A stretch of 64,000 bases of DNA from Streptomyces venezuelae (GCF_008642315.1 NZ_CP029192.1:7440001-7504000); one strand, 5' to 3'; shown: positions 26,797 to 36,723, counted from the first letter of the stretch. The notes: a model not told the origin generated them from the letters alone. Translations and numbers: made by a program.

Positions 26797-27405
26797 TCAG
26801 GCCTCTGTAAGTGTCACATCGGGCCCCGGAAGTACCTCGTACCCCTCCGGACACTGGCGCACCAAAAGGTGCGCGAAGGGCCGGGAGGGGTCCCCGGTGA
26901 AGTGCTGGAGTTCCTCCGGTTCCCAGCCGTCCCAGAAATCACGCTGGACCGCTCCGTCCCTTCGGCGTCCCCGCTGCCACGCCTCCTCGTGCGGCACGTC
27001 CATCCACAGCACGGCGGCGAGGTGCGGGCGCAGCGCGAGGCGGCCGGCGCCGACGCCCTCGACGATCACCACGGGGGCGGGCGGCAGCGGCCGGTCGGTG
27101 GGGCCGAAGCGGCGCGCGTGCCAGTCGTACGCCGCGTAGTGCGCGCTCTCGCCGCGGGAGAGGGGTTCGAGGACCTGCTCCCGCAGCCGCTGCGTCCAGT
27201 CGAAGAGCCGGTCGTGGCTCGCGATGTCGTCGAGGCGCAGGACGGGCGCGCCGCCGAGCGCCTCGGCCAGGCGGGCGGCGAACGTCGACTTGCCGGAGCC
27301 CGCGTGCCCGTCGACGGCGACGAGCCGGACGGGGCCGCAGGAGGGCGGCAGGCGGCGCAGGGTGTCGGCGAGGCGGGGGAGCGGGGTGTGCGGGTGTGCG
27401 GTCAT
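26797..27405 (-). CDS. Uridine-kinase-like P-loop NTPase
   Basis: The 202-residue cytoplasmic protein has Walker A G-H-A-G-S-G-K-S-T near residue 35 and a V-V-I-V-E-G-V-G-A Walker-B-like strand near residue 112. The core D-D-I-A-S-H-D-R-L-F-D-W resembles the substrate loop of uridine/cytidine kinases. It probably phosphorylates a small molecule, nucleoside or otherwise. ATG 27405 was chosen; a GTG seven codons upstream is equally open. The gene is isolated. Confidence 0.75.
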   Translation of the reverse strand: MTAHPHTPLPRLADTLRRLPPSCGPVRLVAVDGHAGSGKSTFAARLAEALGGAPVLRLDDIASHDRLFDWTQRLREQVLEPLSRGESAHYAAYDWHARRFGPTDRPLPPAPVVIVEGVGAGRLALRPHLAAVLWMDVPHEEAWQRGRRRDGAVQRDFWDGWEPEELQHFTGDPSRPFAHLLVRQCPEGYEVLPGPDVTLTEA

Positions 27406-27610
27406 CACGGCAAGGGTACGGCTCACGGAACGATGTGTTCCGCGCGCCGTCGCAGGTCATGCCATTGGTTGAGGCCAATATTGATGCGTACGGCAGTGCC
27501 CGAAGCGCTGGCAGAAGTCGGCGGGGACCGGCCATAGTTGGCCCACTTCCGTGCACCTGACCCGACTTTCCGGATCCCGCCGGAAACCATGTCGACTGGG
27601 GGTCCCCTCC

Positions 27611-29053
27611 ATGGACCGAGCTGACCGAACCGACCGCACCGGACAGACCGACCGCACCGGCCGCACCGACCGACCGCAGCGATCAGACCGAGCTGATGAC
27701 ATGTCCCGCAGAACCGTGCTCGCCACCGCGGCCGCGGCAGCCGCCCTCGCGGCCACCGCCGCCGCGCCCGCCCTGGCCGCCACCGGCTCCGCGGCCCGCG
27801 GGCCCAAGGCGGACCGTCTCGTGGACAACCGCTTCTGGACCTCGCACAAGGACTGGAGCTCCGGCACCCACCAGGGCACGTCCGTCGTCGCGGGAGCCCG
27901 CCCCGGCCTGCGGATCGCGAAGCCCGCGGGCCGCACCGACTACGCGGACCCGCACACCGGCAAGACCGCCACCTGGGAGTACGCCCGCTGGACCACGCCG
28001 ACGCACCGCTCCACCGTCCCCGCCACGGAGCTGATCGCGTCCTGGAACGCACGCACCCCGACCGGCACCTGGCTCCAGGTCGAGCTGCGCGGCACGTACT
28101 CGGACGACACGAAGACGCCGTGGTACGTGATGGGCCGCTGGACCTCGGGGGACGACAAGGAGGCCGACATCAGGCGGACCTCGGTCGACGACCAGACCGA
28201 CGACAAGTCCACGGTCTGGACCGACACGCTCTCCCTCGACGACACGACCACGGGCCTGCGCGTCGTCTCGTACCAGCTGCGCCTGACCCTCTACCGCAAG
28301 CCCGGCTCCGCCCATACCCCCACGGTGTGGCGGATCGGCGCGATGGCCTCCGCGGTCCCCGACCGCTTCACGGTCCCGGCGTCGAAGCCGGGCCTGGCCA
28401 AGGAGCTGGCCGTCCCGCGGTACTCGCAGGAGATCCACGCGGGCCAGTACCCGGAGTACGACAACGGGGGCGAGGCCTGGTGCAGCCCCACGTCGTCACA
28501 GATGATCATCGAGTTCTGGGGACGCGAGCCGACGGCGGACGACCTGTCCTGGGTCGACCCCTCCTACGAGGACCCGCAGGTGTGCCACGCGGCCCGGTAC
28601 ACGTTCGACTACCAGTACAACGGCTGCGGCAACTGGCCCTTCAACGCCGCGTACGCCTCGACGTACAAGGACCTCCAGGGCGTGGTGACCCGCCTCGCCT
28701 CGCTCACGGAGCTGGAGGCCCTGATCGCGGCGGGCCTGCCGGCCATAACGTCCCAGTCGTTCCTCAAGGAGGAGCTGACCGGCGCGGGCTACGGCACGGC
28801 GGGCCACCTGATGACCGTCATCGGGTTCACCGCGGACGGCGACGTGATCGCCAACGACCCGGCGTCGTCGAGCAACGAGGCGGTGCGACGCGTCTACAAG
28901 CGGCGCGAGTGGGAGAACATCTGGCTGCGGACGAAGCGCTACAACGCCTCGGGCAAGGTCGTCTCGGGCACGGGTGGCGTCTGCTACCTGTACTTCCCGA
29001 CGAAACTCTCCGAGCGTCAGCGCGCCGCGCTGGCCGCGGTCGGGATCCGCTGA
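27611..29053 (+). CDS. Tat-exported C39-like peptidase
   Basis: The frame from ATG 27611 codes for 480 residues. A short charged stretch rich in T-D-R-T-G repeats precedes a twin-arginine signal (M-S-R-R-T-V-L-A-T-A then an Ala-rich core and A-L-A-A). The ATG at 27701, just before the twin arginines, is the alternative start. Residues 60-270 look beta-rich and non-catalytic. The C-terminal 200 residues are a papain-like peptidase_C39_2 domain with E-A-W-C-S-P-T-S, G-H-L-M-T-V-I-G-F and N-D-P-A. The domain suggests folded export followed by extracellular peptide cleavage or transpeptidation. Substrate unknown. Confidence 0.78.
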   Translation: MDRADRTDRTGQTDRTGRTDRPQRSDRADDMSRRTVLATAAAAAALAATAAAPALAATGSAARGPKADRLVDNRFWTSHKDWSSGTHQGTSVVAGARPGLRIAKPAGRTDYADPHTGKTATWEYARWTTPTHRSTVPATELIASWNARTPTGTWLQVELRGTYSDDTKTPWYVMGRWTSGDDKEADIRRTSVDDQTDDKSTVWTDTLSLDDTTTGLRVVSYQLRLTLYRKPGSAHTPTVWRIGAMASAVPDRFTVPASKPGLAKELAVPRYSQEIHAGQYPEYDNGGEAWCSPTSSQMIIEFWGREPTADDLSWVDPSYEDPQVCHAARYTFDYQYNGCGNWPFNAAYASTYKDLQGVVTRLASLTELEALIAAGLPAITSQSFLKEELTGAGYGTAGHLMTVIGFTADGDVIANDPASSSNEAVRRVYKRREWENIWLRTKRYNASGKVVSGTGGVCYLYFPTKLSERQRAALAAVGIR

Positions 29054-29054
29054 C

Positions 29055-29073
29055 CGCCCGGTCGTGCCGGGCG
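29055..29073. terminator. Hairpin between convergent genes
   Basis: CGCCCGG (29055-29061) and CCGGGCG (29067-29073) enclose a 5-base loop between the stops at 29053 and 29080. Confidence 0.45.
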
Positions 29074-29079
29074 CGTCCG

Positions 29080-29637
29080 TCAGAGGGCGTTCGTGCTCAG
29101 CGGTGGCGGCTGGTGCGGGCGGACCTCGCCCGGCCGGTACCGCATCATCACGAACATGGCGTCGATCGTGGGAAGGGGGCTCGCGGCCGTTGCGGTGACC
29201 CAACCGGGGCCCTTCGTCGGGTGGTTGACCTGCCGCACGACGCCGTCGGGGTGCAGGGGGTGGGAGCTCGCGGTCGCCAGATAGATGGGCCCCGCGAGCG
29301 GATCGCTCCGCACGTCGCTCGCCAGGTCGATGAGCGCCGGGTCGGCCGGGTGGTTCGTGACGGCCCGCCGCAGGGCCGGGCAGGCGCCGCGCGCCCAGTC
29401 CTCGGTCCAGTTCATCAGGACGTCGTGGCGGGCCCGGTCGTCCAGGAGCATCCACCGCATGATGTTGGACGGCGGTCTGCCGTCCGGGATGAGCGCTCTG
29501 AACTCGTCGTTGCACGCCACGACGTTCCAGTGCTTGTCGGCGAGGTAGGCCATTGAACCGGTGACTCCCTCGACGACCGTCCGCCAGACCGCACCCATCG
29601 GCGTCCAACCATCCAAGTCCCGCTCGTCCGGCTGCAC
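29080..29637 (-). CDS. MmyB-like ligand-binding domain protein lacking a helix-turn-helix
   Basis: This 185-residue protein from GTG 29637 resembles the C-terminal PAS-like domain of MmyB-type XRE regulators. It shows A-Y-L-A-D-K-H-W-N-V-V-A-C-N near residue 25, then R-W-M-L-L-D near 55 and A-R-G-A-C-P-A-L-R near 80. In full-length relatives an N-terminal helix-turn-helix of about 80 residues comes first, and none is encoded here in any sensible upstream frame. It may be a stand-alone sensor or a partner of a separate DNA-binding protein. The start is uncertain; the open frame continues to 29790. Confidence 0.65.
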   Translation of the reverse strand: MQPDERDLDGWTPMGAVWRTVVEGVTGSMAYLADKHWNVVACNDEFRALIPDGRPPSNIMRWMLLDDRARHDVLMNWTEDWARGACPALRRAVTNHPADPALIDLASDVRSDPLAGPIYLATASSHPLHPDGVVRQVNHPTKGPGWVTATAASPLPTIDAMFVMMRYRPGEVRPHQPPPLSTNAL

Positions 29638-29796
29638 TTGCCCGTCCCCTTCGTGTCGCCCGCAGGTCGGCCCCAACGCGATCACCACTCGTGACGCAAG
29701 CCTAACCAGCGTTCGTACGGAGGTGGCCGGTGCCCTGACGCGCTCTCCACCGCGTCTGTAGGGCATGTGGAGTCGCCCTGGATCGCACACGTGTGA

Positions 29797-29820
29797 GCCC
29801 GCCCCCTCGTGGGGGCGGGC
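29797..29820 (-). terminator. Terminator after csbD-like gene
   Basis: GCCCGCCCCC (29797-29806) and GGGGGCGGGC (29811-29820) form a perfect 10-base stem with a TCGT loop, 14 bases past the stop of the CsbD gene. Confidence 0.7.
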
Positions 29821-29833
29821 ACACGGCGTGGGG

Positions 29834-30019
29834 TCAGCGGTCCTCGCGGAACGAGTCGCGCATGCCCTCGGCCTTGTCGCGCATGCCGTCCGCGGCGTCC
29901 TTCGCCTTGCCCTTGGCCTGATCGGTCTTGCCCTCGGCCGCCATGCGGTCGTTGCCGGAGGCCTTGCCCATCATCTCTTTGGCCTTGCCCTTTGCCTTGT
30001 CCATGGCGTTCTCGCCCAT
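29834..30019 (-). CDS. CsbD-family stress protein
   Basis: This 61-residue, very hydrophilic helical protein consists largely of K-A-K-G-K-A/E repeats (M-D-K-A-K-G-K-A-K-E-M-M-G-K-A and D-Q-A-K-G-K-A-K-D). CsbD proteins are abundant general-stress proteins of unclear function. GGAGTTG lies before ATG 30019. A strong terminator follows, so it is probably a monocistronic, highly expressed gene. Confidence 0.88.
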   Translation of the reverse strand: MGENAMDKAKGKAKEMMGKASGNDRMAAEGKTDQAKGKAKDAADGMRDKAEGMRDSFREDR

Positions 30020-30093
30020 GACAACTCCTTCGGTAGGAATGCCTCCACGCTATGAGCGGGGGACGAAGGGCGCATCTCGGGCGACATGCGGGG

Positions 30094-31575
30094 TCACGCG
30101 GCCGGATCCACCACCCAGTCGGGGTGCCCGGGCATCGGCGGCGTCCTGCTGCCGTACAGCCAGGGGTGCAGGAAGCCCTCCAGGTCCTCGCCCGCCACCT
30201 TCGACGCGAGGTCGACGAACTGCCGCGTGCTCGCCGTGCGTCCCTTGAACCCGCTCACCCAGGCACGTTCGATCTTCTGGAACGTCGTGTCGCCGACCTT
30301 CTCGCGCAGCGCGTACAGGACCAGGGCCGAACCGTCGTACCGCATGCGCTTGAAGAGGTTCGGCTCGGTCGGCTCGGCGGGGGCGCCGTAGTCCCTGCGC
30401 CACTGGTCGTGGGCCTGGTAGGCGGTCTTCATGGCGGCCTCGAAGCTGTCGCCGCCGTGCTGCTCGGAGTACTCCCTCTCGTAGAAGCGGGCGTGCCCCT
30501 CGCTCAGCCACAGGTCGGACCAGCTGTCGAGGGCCACGCTGTCGCCGAACCACTGGTGGGTCAGTTCGTGCACCATGTTCCGCTCGGCGTCGACCTTCGT
30601 GCCGAGCAGGTCCGCCTTCGGGACGAGCGACAGCGTCTGCGTCTCCAGCGCCACCCCCAGGTCGGTGTCGCCGACCAGCAGGCCGTAGCGGTTGAAGGGG
30701 TACGGGCCGAGCTTGTCCTGCAGCCACTTCAGGTGGTCCGGGGTGAGCTTGCGGTACGCGGCCGTCGGCTCGACCAGCGCGTCCGGGACGACGTCGCGCA
30801 GCGGGATGCCGCCGGGGCCCTCGCCGTCGACCAGCTGGAACTTGCCGACGGCCAGCTGCACCAGCTGCGTGGAGAGCGGCTGTTCCGAGTCGTACGTCCA
30901 GCGCACCCGGCCGTCGGGGCGCTCCGCGCGCGAGACCAGCTTCCCGTTGGCGACGGCCGTGCGGTCGGCCGGCGTCGTGATCCGGAAGGTGATCGGCGCC
31001 CGCTGACTGGGGTGGTCGTTGGCCGGGAAGATCAGCCGCGCGCCGTTCGGCTGCGGATAGACCACCGTGCCGTCGGGCGTGGGTATCCAGCCGTAGTCCT
31101 CGATCGCGTCGTCGCGGTGCCGGGTCTGGGTCGGGTCGGCGGTGTAGGTGACCTTGACGGTGAAGGAACGTCCCTTGGCGATCGGCGCCTTGGGGGTGAC
31201 CGTCAGCTCGTCGCCCTCGCGCGACGCAGCCGCCGCGGAGCCGTCGACGGTGACCTTGTGCAGGGTGTTGCCGCCGAAGTCCAGGTTGAAACGCGAGAGC
31301 GCCTGGGTGGACCGGGCCTTGATCGTCGTCGTCGCCTCGAAGGGGGTCTTCGGTGCCTGCCAGTCGAAGTCCAGGTAGTAGCGCTCCACCTGGTATCCGC
31401 CGTTCCCGTCCAGCGGGAACATCGGGTCGCCGAGTCCCGGCGCACCCGGCGTCGGCTTCTCCGCGGGGGACTGGGCGGCCTGCGAGACCGGGGCGCTGAG
31501 GGCGACCGTCGCGGTGATCGCGGCGGCGAGGGCGAGCCGCGCCCTGCGGCGGGGCATCGTCCGGTTCGTGCTCAT
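30094..31575 (-). CDS. Secreted M1-family metallopeptidase
   Basis: This 493-residue exported protein starts at ATG 31575 (GAGAGG upstream). It has a signal peptide with an R-R-R-A-R n-region and a hydrophobic core (13-33). The zinc site is H-E-L-T-H at 336-340 with the third ligand Glu in W-L-S-E-G-H-A about 20 residues on. The usual G-A-M-E-N exopeptidase motif is replaced by V-A-L-E-T-Q-T near 308-314, the form typical of secreted actinobacterial M1 peptidases. It probably trims peptides outside the cell. Confidence 0.86.
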   Translation of the reverse strand: MSTNRTMPRRRARLALAAAITATVALSAPVSQAAQSPAEKPTPGAPGLGDPMFPLDGNGGYQVERYYLDFDWQAPKTPFEATTTIKARSTQALSRFNLDFGGNTLHKVTVDGSAAAASREGDELTVTPKAPIAKGRSFTVKVTYTADPTQTRHRDDAIEDYGWIPTPDGTVVYPQPNGARLIFPANDHPSQRAPITFRITTPADRTAVANGKLVSRAERPDGRVRWTYDSEQPLSTQLVQLAVGKFQLVDGEGPGGIPLRDVVPDALVEPTAAYRKLTPDHLKWLQDKLGPYPFNRYGLLVGDTDLGVALETQTLSLVPKADLLGTKVDAERNMVHELTHQWFGDSVALDSWSDLWLSEGHARFYEREYSEQHGGDSFEAAMKTAYQAHDQWRRDYGAPAEPTEPNLFKRMRYDGSALVLYALREKVGDTTFQKIERAWVSGFKGRTASTRQFVDLASKVAGEDLEGFLHPWLYGSRTPPMPGHPDWVVDPAA

Positions 31576-31801
31576 CGGGAACCTCTCGGTCGTACGGTGC
31601 ACGGGCGGACGGACAGGGGGACACCCCGCCGTCGGTACTTAGACGCGCGGCGCGACGGCGGAGTTGTGGGGCGGGCCGGGGTGACCAAGGTCTCGCCCGC
31701 GAGGGCGCTTTCTGCTGGCAAGGTAGAGGGGTCCCGTGGGGTGGAATCGTCACCGGGGCCTCGTGGGGGAGCCATGCCGGACGAACGTCAGTGAGAAGGA
31801 C

Positions 31802-31948
31802 ATGACCGCGACCTCTGCCACCGCCATCCGCGCGAAGGCCCGCACCGGCGGCCCCGAGGACGACGGGCCGAACCTGTTGGAGCACTTCGCCGGCTGGGCC
31901 CTCGTCGTCGTCCTCGCGATGCTCGTCACGCAGACCGGTCTGTTGTGA
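31802..31948 (+). CDS. Small single-pass membrane protein, 48 residues
   Basis: From ATG 31802 (AGAAGGA just upstream) the frame encodes a soluble N-terminus with D-G-P-N-L-L-E-H-F followed by one membrane helix (A-G-W-A-L-V-V-V-L-A-M-L-V-T) and a stop at 31946. The last 23 bases overlap the convergent membrane-protein gene. Codon use is typical of the genome. Function unknown. Confidence 0.5.
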   Translation: MTATSATAIRAKARTGGPEDDGPNLLEHFAGWALVVVLAMLVTQTGLL

Positions 31949-32840
31949 CGCCCGTCTCCTGATCGCGGCCGGTCTCCTCGAGGCCGGCCCGCCAGTGCCG
32001 CCCCGGCACGCCCACCAGGCCGTACAGCCACCGCACCGGCGAGCGCCCGTGCAGCAGCGTCAGGCCCGCCACGACCGCGAACAGCGGGAGCCCGAGCCAC
32101 CCGCCGACCAGCCGCACCAGGACGCTCGCGAAGAGCGCGCCCACGAACGGCAGGCCGTACACCCCCGCCCCCGCGATGGCGACGGCGAGCAGCCGCGGCA
32201 CCTTGCGGTCCTCGTCCGCGCCGGGCAGCGACCAGCCCTCCATGAGCCAGCCGATCTCCGTCATCAGCATGACGCCGATCACGGCGGCGCCGAAGAGCAG
32301 CAGCGCGAGGAACGTCCCGGATGTCACGAAGTCCAGGACGTGGTTGACGACGCTGTCCCGCCGCCAGTCCGCGAAGTCCCCGGTGCCGGACGAGAAGAGG
32401 CGCTCGTACCCCCTGCCGTCCCACCCGTGGATCAGCGTCCCGAACAGCAGGAAGTACCCTCCGACGCAGTTCAGGTACGCCCAGTAGCCGGCGCCCACGA
32501 GCATGAGGCCCTGCGCCACGAGGAACCCGAGGATCGCGGCCACGGGGATCCCGCCCGCGTAGAAGAGGACGAACCCCGCCCACACGCCGTCGTGGCCGTC
32601 CGCCACGTGCATGGTCGACCAGGACGGGTTCTGCCACAGCAGGAAGAGCCCCGTCGGCACCATGAGGACGGAGGCGAAGAGCGCCGTGAGCGCCAGGTAC
32701 GGGTTGGCGGCTCGGCTGCGGGTGCGCGGGCCCTCGCCCGCGTTGATCCGCTCCCACACCTGGAGCTGCCGCCCGGCGGAGAGGGCGAACGTCGCGCCGA
32801 TCGCGTACGCCCAGAACAGCGCCGCCTGGATCTGGATCAC
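31926..32840 (-). CDS. Polytopic membrane protein of unknown function
   Basis: This 304-residue protein has seven or eight hydrophobic segments, with R-Q-L-Q-V-W-E-R-I-N near residue 25 and a 40-residue extramembrane loop (H-G-W-D-G-R-G-Y-E-R-L-F) in the middle. I do not recognise a family. It lies 28 bases downstream of the DUF6114 gene on the same strand and may be in one operon with the DUF6230/DUF6114 pair. Confidence 0.7.
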   Translation of the reverse strand: MIQIQAALFWAYAIGATFALSAGRQLQVWERINAGEGPRTRSRAANPYLALTALFASVLMVPTGLFLLWQNPSWSTMHVADGHDGVWAGFVLFYAGGIPVAAILGFLVAQGLMLVGAGYWAYLNCVGGYFLLFGTLIHGWDGRGYERLFSSGTGDFADWRRDSVVNHVLDFVTSGTFLALLLFGAAVIGVMLMTEIGWLMEGWSLPGADEDRKVPRLLAVAIAGAGVYGLPFVGALFASVLVRLVGGWLGLPLFAVVAGLTLLHGRSPVRWLYGLVGVPGRHWRAGLEETGRDQETGVTTDRSA

Positions 32841-32868
32841 CCGATGCCCCCCGGGTGGCGCGCGCCCT

Positions 32869-33864
32869 TCACGCCGACGCCCGCAGACTGAGACCGCCCG
32901 CCACGATCGAGTCCGACGTGACCAGCGCCTGCTCGGCGCTCACGTCCGTCATGAAGACGAAGGGCGGCACCACGGGCGGCACCGGCAGCTTGTCGGGCGT
33001 GAAGGTCAGACAGAGGATGCCCTCCAGGCATCCCCGGAACTTGGTCAGGTACAGGGTGACCTCGCCGCTGAGGTCCAACGTGTCGGCGCCGAGGGCCAGT
33101 TCGTTGCTGCCGTCGCGGGTCTTCAGCCGGTAGTCGGTGAGCGAGGCGGCCTTCATCCGCAGCACCATCACCTTCAGCGGCCCGTCCGCGGTCGGGATCT
33201 CCCGGACCCCGGCCAGGAGGAAGCCCTGCGGCGCGAAGAGCGTCGTGGTGACGGTCGGCGGCACGCGCGGCGCCACGATCGCGTCCGCGGCGGCCGCGTC
33301 CGCCGGGACCGCCTCCGCCCGGCCGCCGTGCGAGACGAGCCCGGCGGCCAACGCCACGGGCAGCAGGACGGCCAGCGTCCGCGTGCCCTGCCCGTCGCGC
33401 ACCCTGGGCCGCGCCGGATCCTCCTCGGCGTCCCGCGGCACCGGAGTCCAGGCGAACCCCATGGCGCTGCCCGCGATGCCGAGCAGCATGCCGACGAGGA
33501 ACCCGCCGAGGTTGGTGGCCGCGAACGAGAGCACCGAGAGGATCATGGCGTTGACGCTCACGTAGTGGTGCGTGTGCGGCAGCAGCCAGAGGAAGAGGCC
33601 CGCCACGACCAGCGCGATCCCGATGCCGAGGGCCGCGATGCCGCCGAGCCCCAGGCTGACGAGCACGGTCAGCGGGGAGAGGGGGATGAGGAGCAGCTCG
33701 GCGCCGCCGAGGAGCAGCAGCAGCCCGGCCCAGAACGGCCGGGTGCGCCGCCATCTGCGGACGACGCGGCGCTGGTCGGGCCACGGCAGCCGCCGGTCGA
33801 GCCAGCCGCCGCCGTCCGTACGGAACGGTCGGACGCCGCTCCTGCCGCCGCCGGTCAGAAGCAC
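32869..33864 (-). CDS. DUF6114 family membrane protein
   Basis: The 331-residue protein has an N-terminal block of about four membrane helices (residues 40-140, with R-P-F-W-A-G-L-L-L-L-L-G-G-A-E-L). A further hydrophobic segment near 165-185 is followed by a long extracytoplasmic C-terminus. DUF6114 genes commonly sit next to DUF6230 genes in Streptomyces, as here. The GTG at 33864 lies inside the end of the DUF6230 frame (10-base overlap), so translation is probably coupled. Function unknown. Confidence 0.78.
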   Translation of the reverse strand: MLLTGGGRSGVRPFRTDGGGWLDRRLPWPDQRRVVRRWRRTRPFWAGLLLLLGGAELLLIPLSPLTVLVSLGLGGIAALGIGIALVVAGLFLWLLPHTHHYVSVNAMILSVLSFAATNLGGFLVGMLLGIAGSAMGFAWTPVPRDAEEDPARPRVRDGQGTRTLAVLLPVALAAGLVSHGGRAEAVPADAAAADAIVAPRVPPTVTTTLFAPQGFLLAGVREIPTADGPLKVMVLRMKAASLTDYRLKTRDGSNELALGADTLDLSGEVTLYLTKFRGCLEGILCLTFTPDKLPVPPVVPPFVFMTDVSAEQALVTSDSIVAGGLSLRASA

Positions 33865-34469
33865 TTCTTGCCACCCAGGCTGACATCGAGGCGCATGCCC
33901 TTGAGCCGGAAGTTGCCGCCGGTCGCCGACCAGGCGTGCGACTTCACCCCGGAGACCGTGATGTCCCCGGCCTGCAGTCCGAACTTGCCCCGCTCGCCCT
34001 TGACGCCCGGCACCTCGTCGAGCGTCGAGGCGTCCCGGCCGATCTGTGCGGTGCCGAAGCGGGCGTCGCCCACCAGGTCCTCGCCGTCGATGATGAGGTT
34101 GCTCGCGGTGACGTTGCCCGCGTCGCCGCCCGCGGTCAGCTTGAAGACGACTGTGCCCACCGGGGTCTTGACCTCGGCGGCCTGGCAGATGTCGGAGAGG
34201 GTCGCGTCACCGATCCCGAGGAGCGCCACCGGGTGCCCCTTGCCGTCGATGTCCCGGTCCGTCTGTACGTAGGAGGAGAGGCCCTGGCTGGTCAGTTTTC
34301 CGGAGGACACCTGGAAGCTGGTCCCGGAGACCGCGAAGGACGCGGCGAGCGCGCCCTCGGCCATCACGGAGGCCATCACACCGACGGCCAGGACGGCCGG
34401 CAGGGCCATCGCGGCCGTCTTCTTCCAGGACGTTCTGCCTTCGCGTAACGCGGTGCGTGCTGCGCTCAC
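33855..34469 (-). CDS. DUF6230 family secreted/membrane-anchored protein
   Basis: The 204-residue protein has an N-terminal hydrophobic segment (about 20-42, A-M-A-L-P-A-V-L-A-V-G-V-M-A-S-V-M). The extracytoplasmic beta-rich domain contains V-S-G-T-S-F-Q-V and two Cys, one of them the second-to-last residue (G-G-K-K-C-F). Homologues are sometimes labelled cholesterol esterase without good reason. It pairs with DUF6114 and is divergent from a TetR gene 141 bases away, which may regulate it. Confidence 0.8.
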   Translation of the reverse strand: MSAARTALREGRTSWKKTAAMALPAVLAVGVMASVMAEGALAASFAVSGTSFQVSSGKLTSQGLSSYVQTDRDIDGKGHPVALLGIGDATLSDICQAAEVKTPVGTVVFKLTAGGDAGNVTASNLIIDGEDLVGDARFGTAQIGRDASTLDEVPGVKGERGKFGLQAGDITVSGVKSHAWSATGGNFRLKGMRLDVSLGGKKCF

Positions 34470-34610
34470 TGTCTTCCTCCCGTACGTCGTTCCGCGTCGC
34501 CAAGCGTGCGTAAGGGGAGTGCGTGAAGAGCCGTCGGAGGGCGGCCGGAGGGTGGCACCGTTCTGCCATACTGCGGACGATTCCGAGGCAGTTGGAGACT
34601 AGGGCTCAAA

Positions 34611-35234
34611 TTGAATAATAGTCAACAGCGCGGCACCGACCGCTCGGCGGCGCGCCGTGCCGAACTCATCGCCATCGGACGGAAGTTGTTCGCCGACACG
34701 TCCTACGACGCGCTGTCGATGGACGACATCGCCAAGCACGCGGGCGTCGCCAAGGGGCTGATCTACTACTACTTCAAGTCCAAGCGCGGCTATTACCTGG
34801 CGATCATCGAGGACTCCGTCGCCGACCTGGTGGCCCGTGCGGGCCGGCACGACGACCTGCCGCCCGTGGAGCGGGTGCAGCGCACCGTCGACGGCTACCT
34901 CCGCTACGCCGAGCACCACCAGGCCGCGTACCGCACCATCATCAGCGGCGGTGTCGGCTTCGACGCCGAGGTGCACGCGATACGGGACGGTGTGCGCGAG
35001 GCGCTGATCGGTGCGATCGCCGAGGGGGCGTACGGCCGCAAGGACATCCCGCAGCTGGCGCGCACGGCGCTGATCGGCTGGCTGTGCAGCGTGGAGGGCA
35101 TCACGCTGGACTGGATCGACCGCCCCGGCCTGACGCGGGAGACGGTCGGCTGCCTCCTGGTGCGGACGCTCGGGGACACGCTGCGGGTGATCGAGGACTT
35201 CGAGCCGTCGTACCCGGCGCCCGCCAGGCCCTGA
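34611..35234 (+). CDS. TetR/AcrR family transcriptional regulator
   Basis: The 207-residue repressor starts at TTG 34611. The N-terminal helix-turn-helix (residues about 15-60) shows Y-D-A-L-S-M-D-D-I-A-K-H-A-G-V and the Y-Y-Y-F-K-S-K-R-G-Y-Y motif. The C-terminal ligand domain is all-helical and specific to the subgroup. It is divergent from the DUF6230/DUF6114 genes, the likely targets. The effector is unknown, although this subgroup often senses fatty acyl compounds. Confidence 0.85.
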   Translation: MNNSQQRGTDRSAARRAELIAIGRKLFADTSYDALSMDDIAKHAGVAKGLIYYYFKSKRGYYLAIIEDSVADLVARAGRHDDLPPVERVQRTVDGYLRYAEHHQAAYRTIISGGVGFDAEVHAIRDGVREALIGAIAEGAYGRKDIPQLARTALIGWLCSVEGITLDWIDRPGLTRETVGCLLVRTLGDTLRVIEDFEPSYPAPARP

Positions 35235-35291
35235 ACGGGCTCATGCGGCGGGGCTTGCGTGGCGGGGCGTGCGTGGCAGGGCGTACGCGAA

Positions 35292-35320
35292 GGGGCGGGA
35301 GCCGCATCGGCTCCCGCCCC
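35292..35320. terminator. Perfect bidirectional terminator hairpin
   Basis: A 13-base stem (35292-35304 with 35308-35320) with a 3-base CAT loop separates the convergent TetR and chitinase genes. Confidence 0.75.
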
Positions 35321-35339
35321 GACCCGCGCGTGCGGAACG

Positions 35340-36584
<1,245 letters not shown>

Positions 36585-36679
36585 CGTGACTCCTCGTGGG
36601 GGGAAACCGGGAGGGGGAAAGTGCTGCTGTGGACCTGCGAAGTGCGACTTGGCATGAACGCGTTAAGACGTTCGGGGGA

Positions 36680-36723
36680 ACAGTAGGAGGACTAGACCAG
36701 TGCGGTCAATGGTTCGTACCAAT
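36680..36723 (-). promoter_or_regulatory. Chitinase promoter with DasR-like repeat
   Basis: On the minus strand TTGACC (36704-36709) and TACTGT (36680-36685) are 18 bases apart. CACTGGTCTAGTCC (36689-36702) sits between them, and a degenerate second copy, TTGGTACGAACCA (36711-36723), lies just upstream. The layout matches the promoter at 15409-15451. Confidence 0.7.

Noticed and set aside
27460..27490. ATTGG-N6-CCAAT inverted repeat upstream of the C39-like peptidase
   Set aside because: The arms are only five bases long with no regulator nearby; this is expected by chance over 64 kb.
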